Below, piece by piece: positions 45,701-57,813 of a DNA stretch of 64,000 nucleotides. Every line of letters begins with the position of its first letter. The stretch's first letter is position 1. The notes under the pieces were generated by a model. The model was not told where the DNA came from, ran no database searches, and saw nothing but the letters and a program-made list of their open reading frames with translations. The position numbers and the translations under genes are program-made. Origin of the DNA: Pseudokineococcus lusitanus. Lineage in GTDB: Bacteria; Actinomycetota; Actinomycetes; Actinomycetales; Quadrisphaeraceae. Where the stretch lies: NCBI RefSeq assembly GCF_003751265.1, contig NZ_RJKN01000003.1, positions 433,879-497,878 on the forward strand, read 5' to 3'.

Positions 45701-46486
45701 GTGGCCGTCCACGCTAGCCGCGACGTCGCGGGCCGAGGCGACGGCCTCGTCGAGCATGGCGCGGGTGAGCCGGCCGGTCGAGGTGTTCTGCCGGCTCACG
45801 TGGTAGCTCCCGACGAGGGTCACCGGAGCGCCGCCCGGGCGGGGCAGGACCGCCGTCGCGCCGTGCCCGAAGCGGGGTGCCGGACGCGGCACCTCCCAGC
45901 CGGCGCGACGGGCCAGCCCGAGCGTCGCCTGCCAGGCGATGCCGCCGAGCGCGAGGACGGCGGCGAGCCCGGGCAGGAGCGCGACCTCGCGGTCGAGCCA
46001 CGGCGCGCAGGTCTCCTTCTCCCCCGGCAGCGGCGCGTTGTCCGGCGGCGCGCACCGCACGGGCATGGCGATGCGGACGCCCGTGAGGACGAGCCCGTCG
46101 TCGCGGGCGACGCTCGTCGGCTGGTTGGCGAGCCCGGCGCGGTGCAGCGCGGCGACGATCCAGTCGCCGGAGGCGTCGCCCGTGAAGGCGCGGCCGGTGC
46201 GGTTGCCGCCGTGCGCGGCGGGGGCCAGGCCGACGACGAGCAGCCGCGCGGCCGGGTCGCCCAGCCCGGGGACCGGGCGTCCCCAGTACTCCTCGTCCGC
46301 GTAGGCGCGGCGCCGGGTCCGCGCCACCTCCTCGCGCCAGGCGACGAGCCGCGGGCAGGCCCGGCACGACGTGACGCGCGCGTCGAGGTCGTCGAGGTCG
46401 CGGGCGCCCGCCGCGAGGCGGCGCACGCCCGCCGGCGTGCGCGCCGCGACGACGGCCGGCCCCCGTCCCGCCGCCGGCGCGCTCAC
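45665..46486 (-). CDS. udgB: Family 5 uracil-DNA glycosylase (UdgB-like)
   Basis: 273 residues from GTG 46486, overlapping the ppx stop. Excises uracil and related bases from DNA. Motifs fit family 5: iron-sulfur-type cysteines in CRACPRL and in CAPPDNAPLPGEKETCAPWL, the GLAPAAHGGNRTGRAFTGD motif that lacks the usual acidic residue, and YHVSRQNTSTGRL. The frame has no stop before the tRNA; it ends TAA at 45665-45667, which is the tRNA anticodon, so the last dozen residues (after VDGHAP) are encoded by tRNA sequence. Family length is slightly shorter, consistent with an unneeded tail. Confidence 0.88.
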   Translation of the reverse strand: MSAPAAGRGPAVVAARTPAGVRRLAAGARDLDDLDARVTSCRACPRLVAWREEVARTRRRAYADEEYWGRPVPGLGDPAARLLVVGLAPAAHGGNRTGRAFTGDASGDWIVAALHRAGLANQPTSVARDDGLVLTGVRIAMPVRCAPPDNAPLPGEKETCAPWLDREVALLPGLAAVLALGGIAWQATLGLARRAGWEVPRPAPRFGHGATAVLPRPGGAPVTLVGSYHVSRQNTSTGRLTRAMLDEAVASARDVAASVDGHAPVAQRQRQAP

Positions 46487-47457
46487 CCCAGCGACAGCGC
46501 GATGCCGTCGAGGATGTCGTGCTCGCTCGTGACGACCGACGTCGTCCCGGCGGCGGCGGCCACGCGCTCGACGACGCGGTCCCACACGAGGGCGCCGGCG
46601 CCGATGACGTCGACCCGGCCGGGGTGCATGAAGGGCAGGGCCGCCCGCTGCTCGCGGGTCATGGCGAGGAGGTCGGCGCAGGCGGCGCGGACGTCGGCCA
46701 CCGTCAGGACGGCGCCGTGGATCCGCGCGGGCTCGTACGCGCCCAGGCCGAGGGCGTGCGCGGTGATCGTCGTCACCGAGCCGGCGACGCCGACGAGCGT
46801 GCCGGTGGTGGCCAGCGGCACGACCTCCTCGACCCGGTCGAGCGCCGCGTCGACGTCCGCGCGGGCCGCCGCGACCTGGGCGGCGGTCGGCGGGTCCCCC
46901 GCGAGGTGCCGCTCGGTGAGCCGGACGCAGCCGACGTCGACCGACAGCGCCGCGGGCGGCGCGTCGCCCGCCGGGTCGCCGAGGACGACCTCCGTGGAGC
47001 CGCCGCCGAGGTCGACGACGCAGAAGGGGGCGGCGAGGGCGGCGCCGTCCGGGCCCACGGGCGGCACGCCCGTGGCGGCGCCGCGGAAGGACAGGGCGGC
47101 CTCCTCGGCCCCGGCGACGACCTCCGGCTCGACGCCGAGGGCCTCGCGCACGCCCGCGACGAAGACGTCGGCGTTCTCCGCGTCCCGGCTGGCCGAGGTG
47201 GCGACGAAGCGGGTCCGCGCGACGCCCAGCTCCCGGCACAGGGCCGCGTAGTCGCGGACCGCCGCCAGCGTCCGGGCCATCGCCTCGTCGGCGATGCGCC
47301 CCGTCGCGTCGACGCCCTGCCCGAGGCGCACGACGCGCATCCCGCGGTGGACGTCGACGAGCGGCGCCCCCGGCGCCGTCGTGCCCGCCGCGGGCAGGTC
47401 GGCGACGAGGAGGCGGATCGAGTTGGTGCCGCAGTCCACGGCGGCCACGCGCGTCAT
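46483..47457 (-). CDS. ppx: Exopolyphosphatase/GppA-family phosphatase
   Basis: 324 residues. Actin-like ATPase fold: phosphate-1 motif AAVDCGTNSIRLLVAD at the start, ATSASRDAENADVF, phosphate-2 motif VVDLGGGSTEVVLG near 165 and the adenosine-type motif near the end. This short form lacks the C-terminal HD domain of E. coli Ppx and resembles mycobacterial Ppx2 (Rv1026), whose position in the backbone matches. It probably degrades polyphosphate or pppGpp. Immediately followed by the glycosylase gene with a GTGA overlap. Confidence 0.92.
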   Translation of the reverse strand: MTRVAAVDCGTNSIRLLVADLPAAGTTAPGAPLVDVHRGMRVVRLGQGVDATGRIADEAMARTLAAVRDYAALCRELGVARTRFVATSASRDAENADVFVAGVREALGVEPEVVAGAEEAALSFRGAATGVPPVGPDGAALAAPFCVVDLGGGSTEVVLGDPAGDAPPAALSVDVGCVRLTERHLAGDPPTAAQVAAARADVDAALDRVEEVVPLATTGTLVGVAGSVTTITAHALGLGAYEPARIHGAVLTVADVRAACADLLAMTREQRAALPFMHPGRVDVIGAGALVWDRVVERVAAAAGTTSVVTSEHDILDGIALSLG

Positions 47458-47576
47458 GCCCGCACTCTCCCAGCGCCTGCCGACGGCGGCACACCCGGCG
47501 CGCGGGCCGGGCGCGGGGCACCGGGCCGCGCGCGACCCACCCGGCGCACCCCCGCCCCGGCTGGCAGGCTGACGTG

Positions 47577-49100
47577 ATGAGCGCTCTCCCGGTCGCCGGA
47601 CCCGGGCCCGACGGCCCCCGCCACCGCGGACCGCGCGGGGACGAGGTCGACGTCGTCGTCGTGGGCTCGGGCCCCAACGGGCTCGCCGCCGCCGTGGTGC
47701 TCGCGCGGGCCGGGCTGGGCGTCGAGGTCGTCGAGGCCGCCGACCAGCTGGGCGGGGGCTCGCGGACCGCGGAGGTGACGCTGCCGGGCTTCCGCCACGA
47801 CCTGTGCTCGGCCGTGCACCCGATGGGGGTGGCCTCCCCCTTCTTCCGGGCCTTCGACCTGCCCGCGCACGGCGTCGAGATGCTCCACCCGGAGGTGGCC
47901 TTCGCCCAGCCGCTCGACGGCGGGCGCGCCGGCCTGGCCTACCGCGACCTCGACCGCACGGTGGAGGGCCTCGGCGTCGACGGCCCCGCGTGGCGCGGCC
48001 TCGTGGGGCGCGTGGCCGAGGCGTGGCGCGGGGTCGCCGACGTCGCGCTGTCGGACTTCCGCTCCGTGCCTCGGCACCCGCTCGACGCGGTCTCCTTCGC
48101 CCTCGCCGTGCTCGAGCAGGGCACGCCGGCCTGGGACCTCCGCTTCCGCGGCGAGGAGGCCGCCGCGCTCCTCACCGGCGCGGGCGCCCACGCCATCGCG
48201 CCGCCGCGCCGCCTGGCGCCCGCCGCCGGCGGGCTGTGGCTGGCCGGCCTCGCGCACGCCGTCGGCTGGCCCATCCCCCGCGGCGGGTCGCAGACGATCG
48301 TCGACGCGATGGCCGCCGACGTCGTCGCCCGCGGCGGCGTCGTGCGCACCGGCGAGCGGGTCGAGCACCTCGGCCAGCTGCCGCGGGCCCGGGCCGTGCT
48401 CCTCGACGTCGCCCCGCAGGGGCTGCTGCGGCTGGGCGGCGACGCCCTGCCCGCCGGCTACCGCCGGTGGCTCGAGCGCTGGCGCTACGGCGGCGGGGTC
48501 TGCAAGGTCGACTTCGCCCTCTCCGGGCCCGTGCCCTGGACGGCCGAGGGCGTCGACCGCGCCGGCACCGTGCACGTCGGCGGCAGCCGCCCCGAGATGC
48601 AGGCGGCCGAGCGGGACGTCGTCGCCGGCCGTCACCCCGAGCGCCCCATGGTGCTCGTCGCGCAGCCGTCCGTCGTCGACGGCAGCCGCGCCCCCGACGG
48701 CGGCGAGGCGCTGTGGACGTACGCGCACGTGCCCAACGGCTCCACCCGTGACATGGGCGACGCCGTGGAGGCGCAGGTCGAGCGCTTCGCGCCCGGCTTC
48801 CGCGACCTCGTGCTCGACCGCGCCGTCCTCACCGCGGGCCGCCACGAGGAGCGGGAGATCAACAACGTCGGCGGGGACATCGCCACCGGCGCGGTGACGC
48901 CCTGGCAGCTCGTCATGCGGCCCGTGCCGGCGTGGGACCCGTACCGCACCCCCCTGCCCGGCGTGTACCTCGCGTCCGCGTCGACGCCGCCCGGCCCGGG
49001 CGTGCACGGCATGGCCGGCGTGCACGCGGCCGCCCGGGTCCTGCGGCAGCGCTTCGGCCGCCGGGTGGACCCGCTCGACGTCGTCCGCGCCGCCGCCTGA
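47577..49100 (+). CDS. FAD-dependent phytoene desaturase-like oxidoreductase
   Basis: 507 residues from ATG 47577. The N-terminal Rossmann motif VDVVVVGSGPNGLAAAVVLARAG binds FAD (near residue 25; shown here in parts: GSGPNGLAAAVVLA), with the second strand EVVEAADQLGGGSRT. The C-terminal FAD segment is PGVYLASASTPPGPGVHGMAG. GFRHDLCSAVHPMG and PIPRGGSQTIVDAM are typical of carotenoid desaturase-like enzymes often annotated in actinobacteria without carotenoid genes. The substrate is unknown; none of the neighbours is a carotenoid gene. Confidence 0.85.
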   Translation: MSALPVAGPGPDGPRHRGPRGDEVDVVVVGSGPNGLAAAVVLARAGLGVEVVEAADQLGGGSRTAEVTLPGFRHDLCSAVHPMGVASPFFRAFDLPAHGVEMLHPEVAFAQPLDGGRAGLAYRDLDRTVEGLGVDGPAWRGLVGRVAEAWRGVADVALSDFRSVPRHPLDAVSFALAVLEQGTPAWDLRFRGEEAAALLTGAGAHAIAPPRRLAPAAGGLWLAGLAHAVGWPIPRGGSQTIVDAMAADVVARGGVVRTGERVEHLGQLPRARAVLLDVAPQGLLRLGGDALPAGYRRWLERWRYGGGVCKVDFALSGPVPWTAEGVDRAGTVHVGGSRPEMQAAERDVVAGRHPERPMVLVAQPSVVDGSRAPDGGEALWTYAHVPNGSTRDMGDAVEAQVERFAPGFRDLVLDRAVLTAGRHEEREINNVGGDIATGAVTPWQLVMRPVPAWDPYRTPLPGVYLASASTPPGPGVHGMAGVHAAARVLRQRFGRRVDPLDVVRAAA

Positions 49101-49154
49101 GGCGGGCCCGCGGAGGGCGCGGGGCGACCCGTCCCGTCGGGCGCGGGCGCCGGG

Positions 49155-49748
49155 TCAGGCGGGCCGCACGTCCCCAGGGGCCGTGCACGGCCCGGCGGCG
49201 CCCCAGTCCGGGAGCGCCGCCAGCGCCTCGTCGCCGAGCGGGGAGACGCCGGGGCCCGCCGCCAGGGCGTGCGCCACGAGGACGTGCAGGCACTTGACGC
49301 GCCCGGGCATGCCGCCGGCGGAGACGCCGTCGATCTCGGGGACGTCGCCGAGGGCCGCCCTCCGCGCGAGGTAGTCCTCGTGGGCCCGGCGGTGGCCCGC
49401 GGCCAGCTCGTCGTCCTCGGCGAGGCGCTCGGTCATCTCCCGCATGACGCCGCCGCCCTCGAGCGTCCCGACGAGCGACGCCGCGCGGGGGCACGTCAGG
49501 TAGAAGGTCGTGGGGAAGGGCGTGCCGTCGGGCAGCCGCGGCGCCGTGGCGACGACGTCGGGCGAGCCGCAGCCGCAGCGGTGGGCCACGCCCACGGCCC
49601 CGCGGGAGGGGCGCCCGAGCTGGGCGCGGACGACGGCCTCGTCCTCGGGCGAGAGCCGATCCCCCGCCGCCGTCCCCGTCGGGGCGGGCGCCGCGGTGCC
49701 GGTCGAGGGGTCGTGGCGCCGGCCGGGCAGGTCCCGGGTCCCGGTCAT
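49155..49748 (-). CDS. DUF501 family protein
   Basis: 197 residues from ATG 49748, overlapping the ftsB-like stop (ATGA). DUF501 features are VAHRCGCGSPDVVATAPRLPDGTPFPTTFYLTC (Cys near 55 and 80; shown as VAHRCGCGSPDVV, then FPTTFYLTCPRA), GGVMREMTERL and MPGRVKCLHVLVAHALA. Three or four Cys/His clusters could bind metal. Function unknown. DUF501 sits between ftsB-like and ppx genes in mycobacteria (Rv1025), matching here. The N-terminus is low complexity. Confidence 0.88.
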   Translation of the reverse strand: MTGTRDLPGRRHDPSTGTAAPAPTGTAAGDRLSPEDEAVVRAQLGRPSRGAVGVAHRCGCGSPDVVATAPRLPDGTPFPTTFYLTCPRAASLVGTLEGGGVMREMTERLAEDDELAAGHRRAHEDYLARRAALGDVPEIDGVSAGGMPGRVKCLHVLVAHALAAGPGVSPLGDEALAALPDWGAAGPCTAPGDVRPA

Positions 49749-50395
49749 CCGGCGTCGCCCCGGCCGGCGGCCCCCACGGACTCCCACAGGTCGCCGAACC
49801 ACGGGCGGTCGGTCTCGCCCTCGCGGACGCTCGCGGCCGCGGCAGCACGCGGGTCCGCCTCGACCTGCTGGCTCGGCGAGGTGCCGGTGACCTTGTACGG
49901 CTCGTCGCCCGGCTGCACGAGGTTGAGGCGCTCGCGCGCCTGCTGGCGCACGAAGGCGGGGTCCTCCCAGCGCTGCAGCTCGAGGTCGAGCTCGGCCACC
50001 TCCGCGCGGGTCTCCGCCAGCTCGGCGCGGGCGGCCGCCACCTCGGCGCGCTGCGTGATGGTGGCGTGCAGGTACGGCGCGAGCGCCGCCGCCACGACGA
50101 GGAGCAGCACGGCGAGCGCGGCCGCGCGCCGCGTCAGCCCGCGGGGGGCCGGCAGGGACGCCGTGAGCCGACGGCCGGCGCCGGGTCGCGAGGAGCGCCC
50201 GGGGCGGGGGGCCGGGTGGGAGCCGGACGGCCGCGCCGCGGCGGGGCGCGACCGCGCGGGCGCCGGCGAGCCGGACCGGGCCGCCGGCCGAGCAGGGCCG
50301 GCCGCGGGGCGCGGGGCCCTCTCGGGGGCGGTCGCGGCCCGGCGCTCGCCGTCCGCCCGTCCGCCCCGGGGCGTCACCGGTCGTCGTCCTGCCAC
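49745..50395 (-). CDS. ftsB: FtsB/DivIC-like septum formation protein
   Basis: 216 residues from GTG 50395. A long Pro/Ala/Arg-rich cytoplasmic start (about 85 residues) precedes one membrane helix (AAALAVLLLVVAAALAPYL) and a coiled coil (RAEVAAARAELAETRAEVAELDLELQRWEDP, shown in part: EVAAARAELAETRAEVAELD). FVRQQARERLNLVQPGDEPY is the conserved end of the FtsB/DivIC family. It would localise at the division septum with FtsL and FtsQ. Directly upstream of DUF501 and downstream of eno, the standard actinobacterial order. Confidence 0.9.
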   Translation of the reverse strand: MAGRRPVTPRGGRADGERRAATAPERAPRPAAGPARPAARSGSPAPARSRPAAARPSGSHPAPRPGRSSRPGAGRRLTASLPAPRGLTRRAAALAVLLLVVAAALAPYLHATITQRAEVAAARAELAETRAEVAELDLELQRWEDPAFVRQQARERLNLVQPGDEPYKVTGTSPSQQVEADPRAAAAASVREGETDRPWFGDLWESVGAAGRGDAG

Positions 50396-50516
50396 CGCCG
50401 GACCTCCCGCCGCCGTCCGTGCCTGCCTGTGCTCGTCGTGCCGTCGTGCTCCGCCGCGGGGCGGCCGGCCGGGGCCGGCCGCCGCGCGACGGGTGGTGCT
50501 CGGTCCTGCAGACGTG

Positions 50517-51919
<1,403 letters not shown>

Positions 51920-52360
51920 CTATCGGCGGTCGGCGCCCCCGCCGCGGAGCCCGCGGGGCCCGTCGCCGGGCGGGGACGGCGACGGCGTCGTGTAGCCGCC
52001 GTCCTCGAGCCCCGCGTGCCGCTCGAACCGGCTGCGCCGCGGGTCGCCCCGGGTGAGCGCCGCCTCGAGCCCGTAGAGCGCCGGCATGAGCAGCGGGCCG
52101 AGGACGGCCCACTGGTCGGCGTGGCGCACCTCGTGCCGCCGGCGGCGCGGGCCGCCGAGGCCGCCGTGCAGCCAGACGTTGCCGACCGTCGTGCCGCCGC
52201 GCGCGTAGCCGCCGCGCATGCCGCCGCACTCGACGACGAGGTCGCGCCCGACGACGGGGCGCCCGCCGTGGGCGACGCCCCACACGAGGGCGGCCGTCGT
52301 CGGCACGAGGTTGAGGTAGGCGCGGGCGAGGACCCACGCGCGTCGTCGTCCGTCGCCCAC
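51920..52360 (-). CDS. Hypothetical protein with HExxH-like motif
   Basis: 146 residues from GTG 52360. A short hydrophobic N-terminus (VLARAYLNLVPTTAALVWGV) may be a membrane helix; then MRGGYARGGTTVGNVWLHGG and RRRHEVRHADQWAVLGPLL. The HEVRH sequence resembles a zinc-binding HExxH. The C-terminus is Gly/Pro-rich. I recognise this only as a recurring actinobacterial type of unknown function. A weak start and Ala/Gly/Arg richness keep confidence moderate. Confidence 0.6.
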   Translation of the reverse strand: MGDGRRRAWVLARAYLNLVPTTAALVWGVAHGGRPVVGRDLVVECGGMRGGYARGGTTVGNVWLHGGLGGPRRRRHEVRHADQWAVLGPLLMPALYGLEAALTRGDPRRSRFERHAGLEDGGYTTPSPSPPGDGPRGLRGGGADRR

Positions 52361-52450
52361 CGCGGCAGCGTGGCAGGCCGGGCCCTCCCCGGGCGCGACC
52401 CCGCGCCCCGACGGCGGTCGCGCCGGCGCCGTCGGTCCCCCGGGACGCCG

Positions 52451-52484
52451 ACGGGCGGCGCCCCCCGAGGGGGACGCCGCCCGT
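52451..52484. terminator. Hairpin downstream of the beta-helix gene
   Basis: acgggcggcg (52451-52460) pairs with cgccgcccgt (52475-52484), with C and G runs extending the stem through a single bulge. It lies 23 bases past the stop of the minus-strand beta-helix gene. Confidence 0.65.
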
Positions 52485-52506
52485 GGCGGTGGTGCGGCGG
52501 CGGTCG

Positions 52507-54687
<2,181 letters not shown>

Positions 54688-55099
54688 GGCGGGCTCCGGG
54701 GAGGCGGGGGCCGACGCGGTCGACGGCCGGGAGGACGGGACGGGTGCAGCCGGTGCTGCGGGGACGCGGCGCACCGCGGTGCCGCGGGTGGCGGCGGGTG
54801 CGGGTCGCGTCGTGGGCATGACCGGGGTTCGTCGGCGCGGTCGGGGCCCTTGACGCCGCCGGGGGGTGCCCTCCCCCGGACGGACGACCGGTCACCCGTC
54901 CGACGGGGCATCCGGGGGACCCCGGCGGCGTCGCCGGCGGGTCTGCGGCGGCCCGCGGTGGGCCGGTCGGGTGACCCCGTCCCCGGCCGACGCCCCCGCG
55001 GTCTTGACGGTCCCCGCCGGACCGCCCCGGCCCACCGCCCGGTCGGGGCCGCGGTCGGCCCGCGGCCCGGCGGCGGGGGCCGACCTATGCTCGGGACCC
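54688..55099. other. Intergenic region between divergent beta-helix and sulfotransferase genes
   Basis: About 410 bp with no credible gene. It contains the start region of the beta-helix gene and, at its right end, the TATGCT box for the sulfotransferase. I found no other clear site. Confidence 0.5.
55086..55091 (+). promoter_or_regulatory. Likely -10 box for the first sulfotransferase
   Basis: TATGCT lies eight bases before the GTG start, suggesting a leaderless or nearly leaderless transcript. No strong -35 is visible. Confidence 0.4.
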
Positions 55100-55984
55100 G
55101 TGCCGACGCGCCCTCCCGCCGCCGTGAGCCCCGACCTCCCGTCGCCGCGGACCCGGGCCGCGGACGCGGTGCGGGGTCGCGCACGGGTGGCGGTCCGCTC
55201 GGGCCGGGCCGCCGCGCGGGCGCTGACGGGCCGGGCGGGCGCCCTGCCGGGCTTCGTCGTCGTCGGCGCGCAGCGGTGCGGGACGACGTCGCTCTTCGAC
55301 GACCTGTGCCGCCACCCGCAGGTCCGCCGGCCCACGGGCAAGGAGCTGCAGTACTTCACGCTCCACCACCGGCGGCCGCTGGCCTGGTACCGGGGGCACT
55401 TCCCCGTGACCGGTGCGGGCGAGCAGACCTTCGAGGCCTCGCCGTACTACCTCTTCCACCCGCACGCCGCCGAGCGCTTCGCCGCCGCCCTGCCGCGCAC
55501 GCGCGCGGTGGTGCTCCTGCGCGACCCCGTCGAGCGGGCCGTCTCCCACCACCTGCACTCGGTGCGCAGCGGCCTCGAGCGGCTGCCGCTCGAGGAGGCC
55601 CTGGCCGCGGAGCCGGCCCGGATGGCGCGGGCGGAGCGGCTCGGCGTCGACTCGCGCGCGGGGCACCGCCTGCTGCGGGCCGGCTCGTACGCGGCCCGCG
55701 GCCGCTACGGGGAGCAGCTCGCGCGCTGGGTGGGGGCGCTGGGGCCCGAGCGCGTCCACGTCGTCCGCAGCGAGGACCTGCACGCCGACCCGGCGCACCA
55801 CCTCGCCGCGCTGCAGGCCTTCCTCGGCCTCGACCCCGTGCCGCTCGACCACGCGCGGCGCACCCGGCGGCGCGACGACGGCGGGCCCGACCCGCTGCCC
55901 GCGGCCCGTCGGCTCCTCGAGGGCGCGTTCGACGCCGACGACGCGGTGCTGCGGCGCGTCACGGGGTGGACCTCGACCTGGTGA
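55100..55984 (+). CDS. Sulfotransferase family protein 1
   Basis: 294 residues from GTG 55100 (GTG 55124 is an alternative). The 5'-phosphosulfate loop is FVVVGAQRCGTTSLFDDL (near 55); the 3'-phosphate site is VVLLRDPVERAVSHHLHS (near 140). GKELQYFTLHHRRPLAWY and RYGEQLARWVGALG are typical of PAPS-dependent sulfotransferases, including heparan-type. It transfers sulfate from PAPS to an unknown acceptor, probably a glycan. One of five sulfotransferases in 9 kb and the only one on its side of the VapBC module. PAPS synthesis genes are not in the window. Confidence 0.88.
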   Translation: MPTRPPAAVSPDLPSPRTRAADAVRGRARVAVRSGRAAARALTGRAGALPGFVVVGAQRCGTTSLFDDLCRHPQVRRPTGKELQYFTLHHRRPLAWYRGHFPVTGAGEQTFEASPYYLFHPHAAERFAAALPRTRAVVLLRDPVERAVSHHLHSVRSGLERLPLEEALAAEPARMARAERLGVDSRAGHRLLRAGSYAARGRYGEQLARWVGALGPERVHVVRSEDLHADPAHHLAALQAFLGLDPVPLDHARRTRRRDDGGPDPLPAARRLLEGAFDADDAVLRRVTGWTSTW

Positions 55985-56082
55985 CGTCCCGGGCGGCGCC
56001 GACCGGGATGACGGGGCGACGCCGGTCACGGCGCGCCCCCCTCCTCACCGGTGGACGCGGGCCCCGCCCCGGCTCGCGCGGG

Positions 56083-56520
56083 TCACCGCCGCCCCGACGG
56101 CGCCGTGGCGTCGGGGTGCGGGACCGGACGGACGTCGAGCCCGTCGATGCCGGCGAAGTCGCGCGGGTTGCACGTGTGCAGCGGCAGGCCCTCGGCCAGG
56201 GCCACGGCGGCGATGAGTGCGTCGTAGGCCCGCGCCGCCGGCTTCCGGCCGGCCGCCCGCAGCGAGGCGGCCACCTGGCCGAAGGCACGGGCGGCGCTCG
56301 CGTCCACCGGCAACGGGTCGAAGTCCGCCTCGGCCTGCTGCAGGTGCGCCTGCCGCGCGGCCCGTTCGGCGTCGGTCGTGGCGACCAGCGGGCCGACGGC
56401 GAGCTCGGCCAGGGTGATGACGGAGATCAGCGGCTCGTCCGGCAGGTCGGCGACGGCGTCGTCGTCCAGCCTGCCGAGGAGGAGCAGGGTGGACGTGTCG
56501 AGCAGTCCGCGGTCGGTCAC
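56083..56520 (-). CDS. vapC: VapC-type PIN-domain toxin
   Basis: 145 residues, GTG 56520 overlapping the antitoxin stop. The PIN ribonuclease fold has the first acidic residue in GLLDTSTLLLLGRL, second in SVITLAELAVG, and the C-terminal AYDALIAAVALAEGLPLHTCNPRDFAGI, with the acidic D of YDALIAA and the NPRDF motif. VapC toxins cleave RNA, often tRNA. Operon with an upstream Phd-type antitoxin, the standard arrangement. Probably a mobile-type module inserted between sulfotransferase genes. Confidence 0.9.
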   Translation of the reverse strand: MTDRGLLDTSTLLLLGRLDDDAVADLPDEPLISVITLAELAVGPLVATTDAERAARQAHLQQAEADFDPLPVDASAARAFGQVAASLRAAGRKPAARAYDALIAAVALAEGLPLHTCNPRDFAGIDGLDVRPVPHPDATAPSGRR

Positions 56521-56753
56521 AGCCCCGGGTCCAGGAGGTCGTCGACGTCCGCCCTCAGGCGGTCGGGGTCGACGACCGGCAGACGTCGACGACGCGCGAC
56601 GAGCTGCTCGGCCGGGGCGGACCGCCTGAGCCGTGGCCTGAGCTCGGCGACCTCCGCCCCGTCCCTCGTGACCACGAGGGACGTGCCCCGTGCCACGCGG
56701 TCGAGGACCGCGCCCCCGTCGTTGCGCAGCTGCCTCACCGTCACGGTGTCCAC
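56517..56753 (-). CDS. vapB: Phd/YefM-type antitoxin
   Basis: 78 residues from GTG 56753. The N-terminal half TVRQLRNDGGAVLDRVARGT and VVTRDGAEVAELRPR is the Phd/YefM DNA-binding domain; the C-terminal acidic tail (DPDRLRADVDDLLDPGL) is where such proteins bind the toxin. A perfect palindrome lies directly upstream, as expected for autoregulation. Stop overlaps the toxin start. Confidence 0.9.
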   Translation of the reverse strand: MDTVTVRQLRNDGGAVLDRVARGTSLVVTRDGAEVAELRPRLRRSAPAEQLVARRRRLPVVDPDRLRADVDDLLDPGL

Positions 56754-56762
56754 GGCAGAACC

Positions 56763-56778
56763 GTATCACCGGTGATAC
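56763..56778. promoter_or_regulatory. Palindromic operator of the VapBC module
   Basis: GTATCACCGGTGATAC is a perfect 16-bp palindrome, ten bases upstream of the antitoxin start. It includes a TGATAC -10-like element on the minus strand, so antitoxin binding would block transcription. Confidence 0.8.
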
Positions 56779-56856
56779 ACGAGGGACGGGCGCGTCACCC
56801 GGTGCCCGAGCACGTGCCGCTCGGCACGGGCGGCAGCCCCCGCGGCCGCGCCCGGC

Positions 56857-57813
56857 TCACACCGCGTAGCCCCAGCGGTCCAGCGGCTCCGCCAGCACGG
56901 CCTCGACGGCGGCGACCTGGCGCGGCGCCAGCTCGCGGCGGAAGGCCTCGCGGCGGCCGCGCTCGACCCGGTGGTGGCGGCGCAGCGCGGCCTGCAGCGC
57001 CGGCGTCCACGGCAGCCCGAGGAAGGCGAGCACCTCCTCGAGGCGGCCGCGGGGGTCGTCGAGGAGGTCCTCGTAGCGCAGGTCGTGCCACGTGCCCGGC
57101 GCCGCGGCGGCCCGGGCCCGCTCGGCCGCCTCGAGGAGCATCCGCCAGCCGAGCGCGGCGAGGACGACGAAGTCGCGGCCCGAGCGCTCCCACTCCTCGT
57201 GCAGGTCCGCCGGCAGCGGCCCGTAGATCCAGCGGTCGGGGCCGCGGCGCCCGTCCCACCACCCCATCTGGAGCCAGGAGGCGGCGACGGCGCGGCCGTC
57301 CCGGACGACGTGGACGGTCCGCGTCCCGGGCAGCGCGGCCTGCAGCAGCCCGGTCCGCGGCCACCCCGTGAGGTGCTGGACGAGGACCTCCGCGCCCTGC
57401 GCGGCGAGGCGGCGCTCGACGAAGGCCACGAGCCGGTCGCGGACGACGGGCGTGAGGTCGTCGGCGACGAGGTCGCGCGAGACCGTGGAGAAGCCGGGCA
57501 TGACGTGGTGGTCGAGGAGGCGGTAGCCCTCGGAGGGCCGCACCCGCAGCCGGCCCCGCTCGAGCAGGCGGCCGGCCTCGGCGAGCGCACGCATCGACGA
57601 CGGCCGCGCCCCGCCGGCGCGGTACAGCGCCCCGTTGCCGCGCCCGGCCGGACCGCCGGGGACGACCTGCCAGAGCCGGTCGTCGAGGCCCGAGACGAAG
57701 CCCGTGGCGGGGTGGCGGGCGACGAGCTCGGTGACGAGCGTCGTCCCGCTCCGGCCGGTGCCGGCCACGACGGCGAGGCGGGGCGTCGTCGGCGCCACCC
57801 GCGGGGCGCTCAC
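56857..57813 (-). CDS. Sulfotransferase family protein 2
   Basis: 318 residues from GTG 57813, overlapping the previous gene's stop. P-loop-like 5'-PSB site VVAGTGRSGTTLVTELVARHP at the start, 3'-PB site TVHVVRDGRAVAASWLQMGW near 150. WHDLRYEDLLDDPRGRLEEVLAFLGLPW is the usual late motif. Transfers sulfate from PAPS to an unknown acceptor. Third gene of a GT4-sulfotransferase-sulfotransferase operon. Confidence 0.85.
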   Translation of the reverse strand: MSAPRVAPTTPRLAVVAGTGRSGTTLVTELVARHPATGFVSGLDDRLWQVVPGGPAGRGNGALYRAGGARPSSMRALAEAGRLLERGRLRVRPSEGYRLLDHHVMPGFSTVSRDLVADDLTPVVRDRLVAFVERRLAAQGAEVLVQHLTGWPRTGLLQAALPGTRTVHVVRDGRAVAASWLQMGWWDGRRGPDRWIYGPLPADLHEEWERSGRDFVVLAALGWRMLLEAAERARAAAAPGTWHDLRYEDLLDDPRGRLEEVLAFLGLPWTPALQAALRRHHRVERGRREAFRRELAPRQVAAVEAVLAEPLDRWGYAV

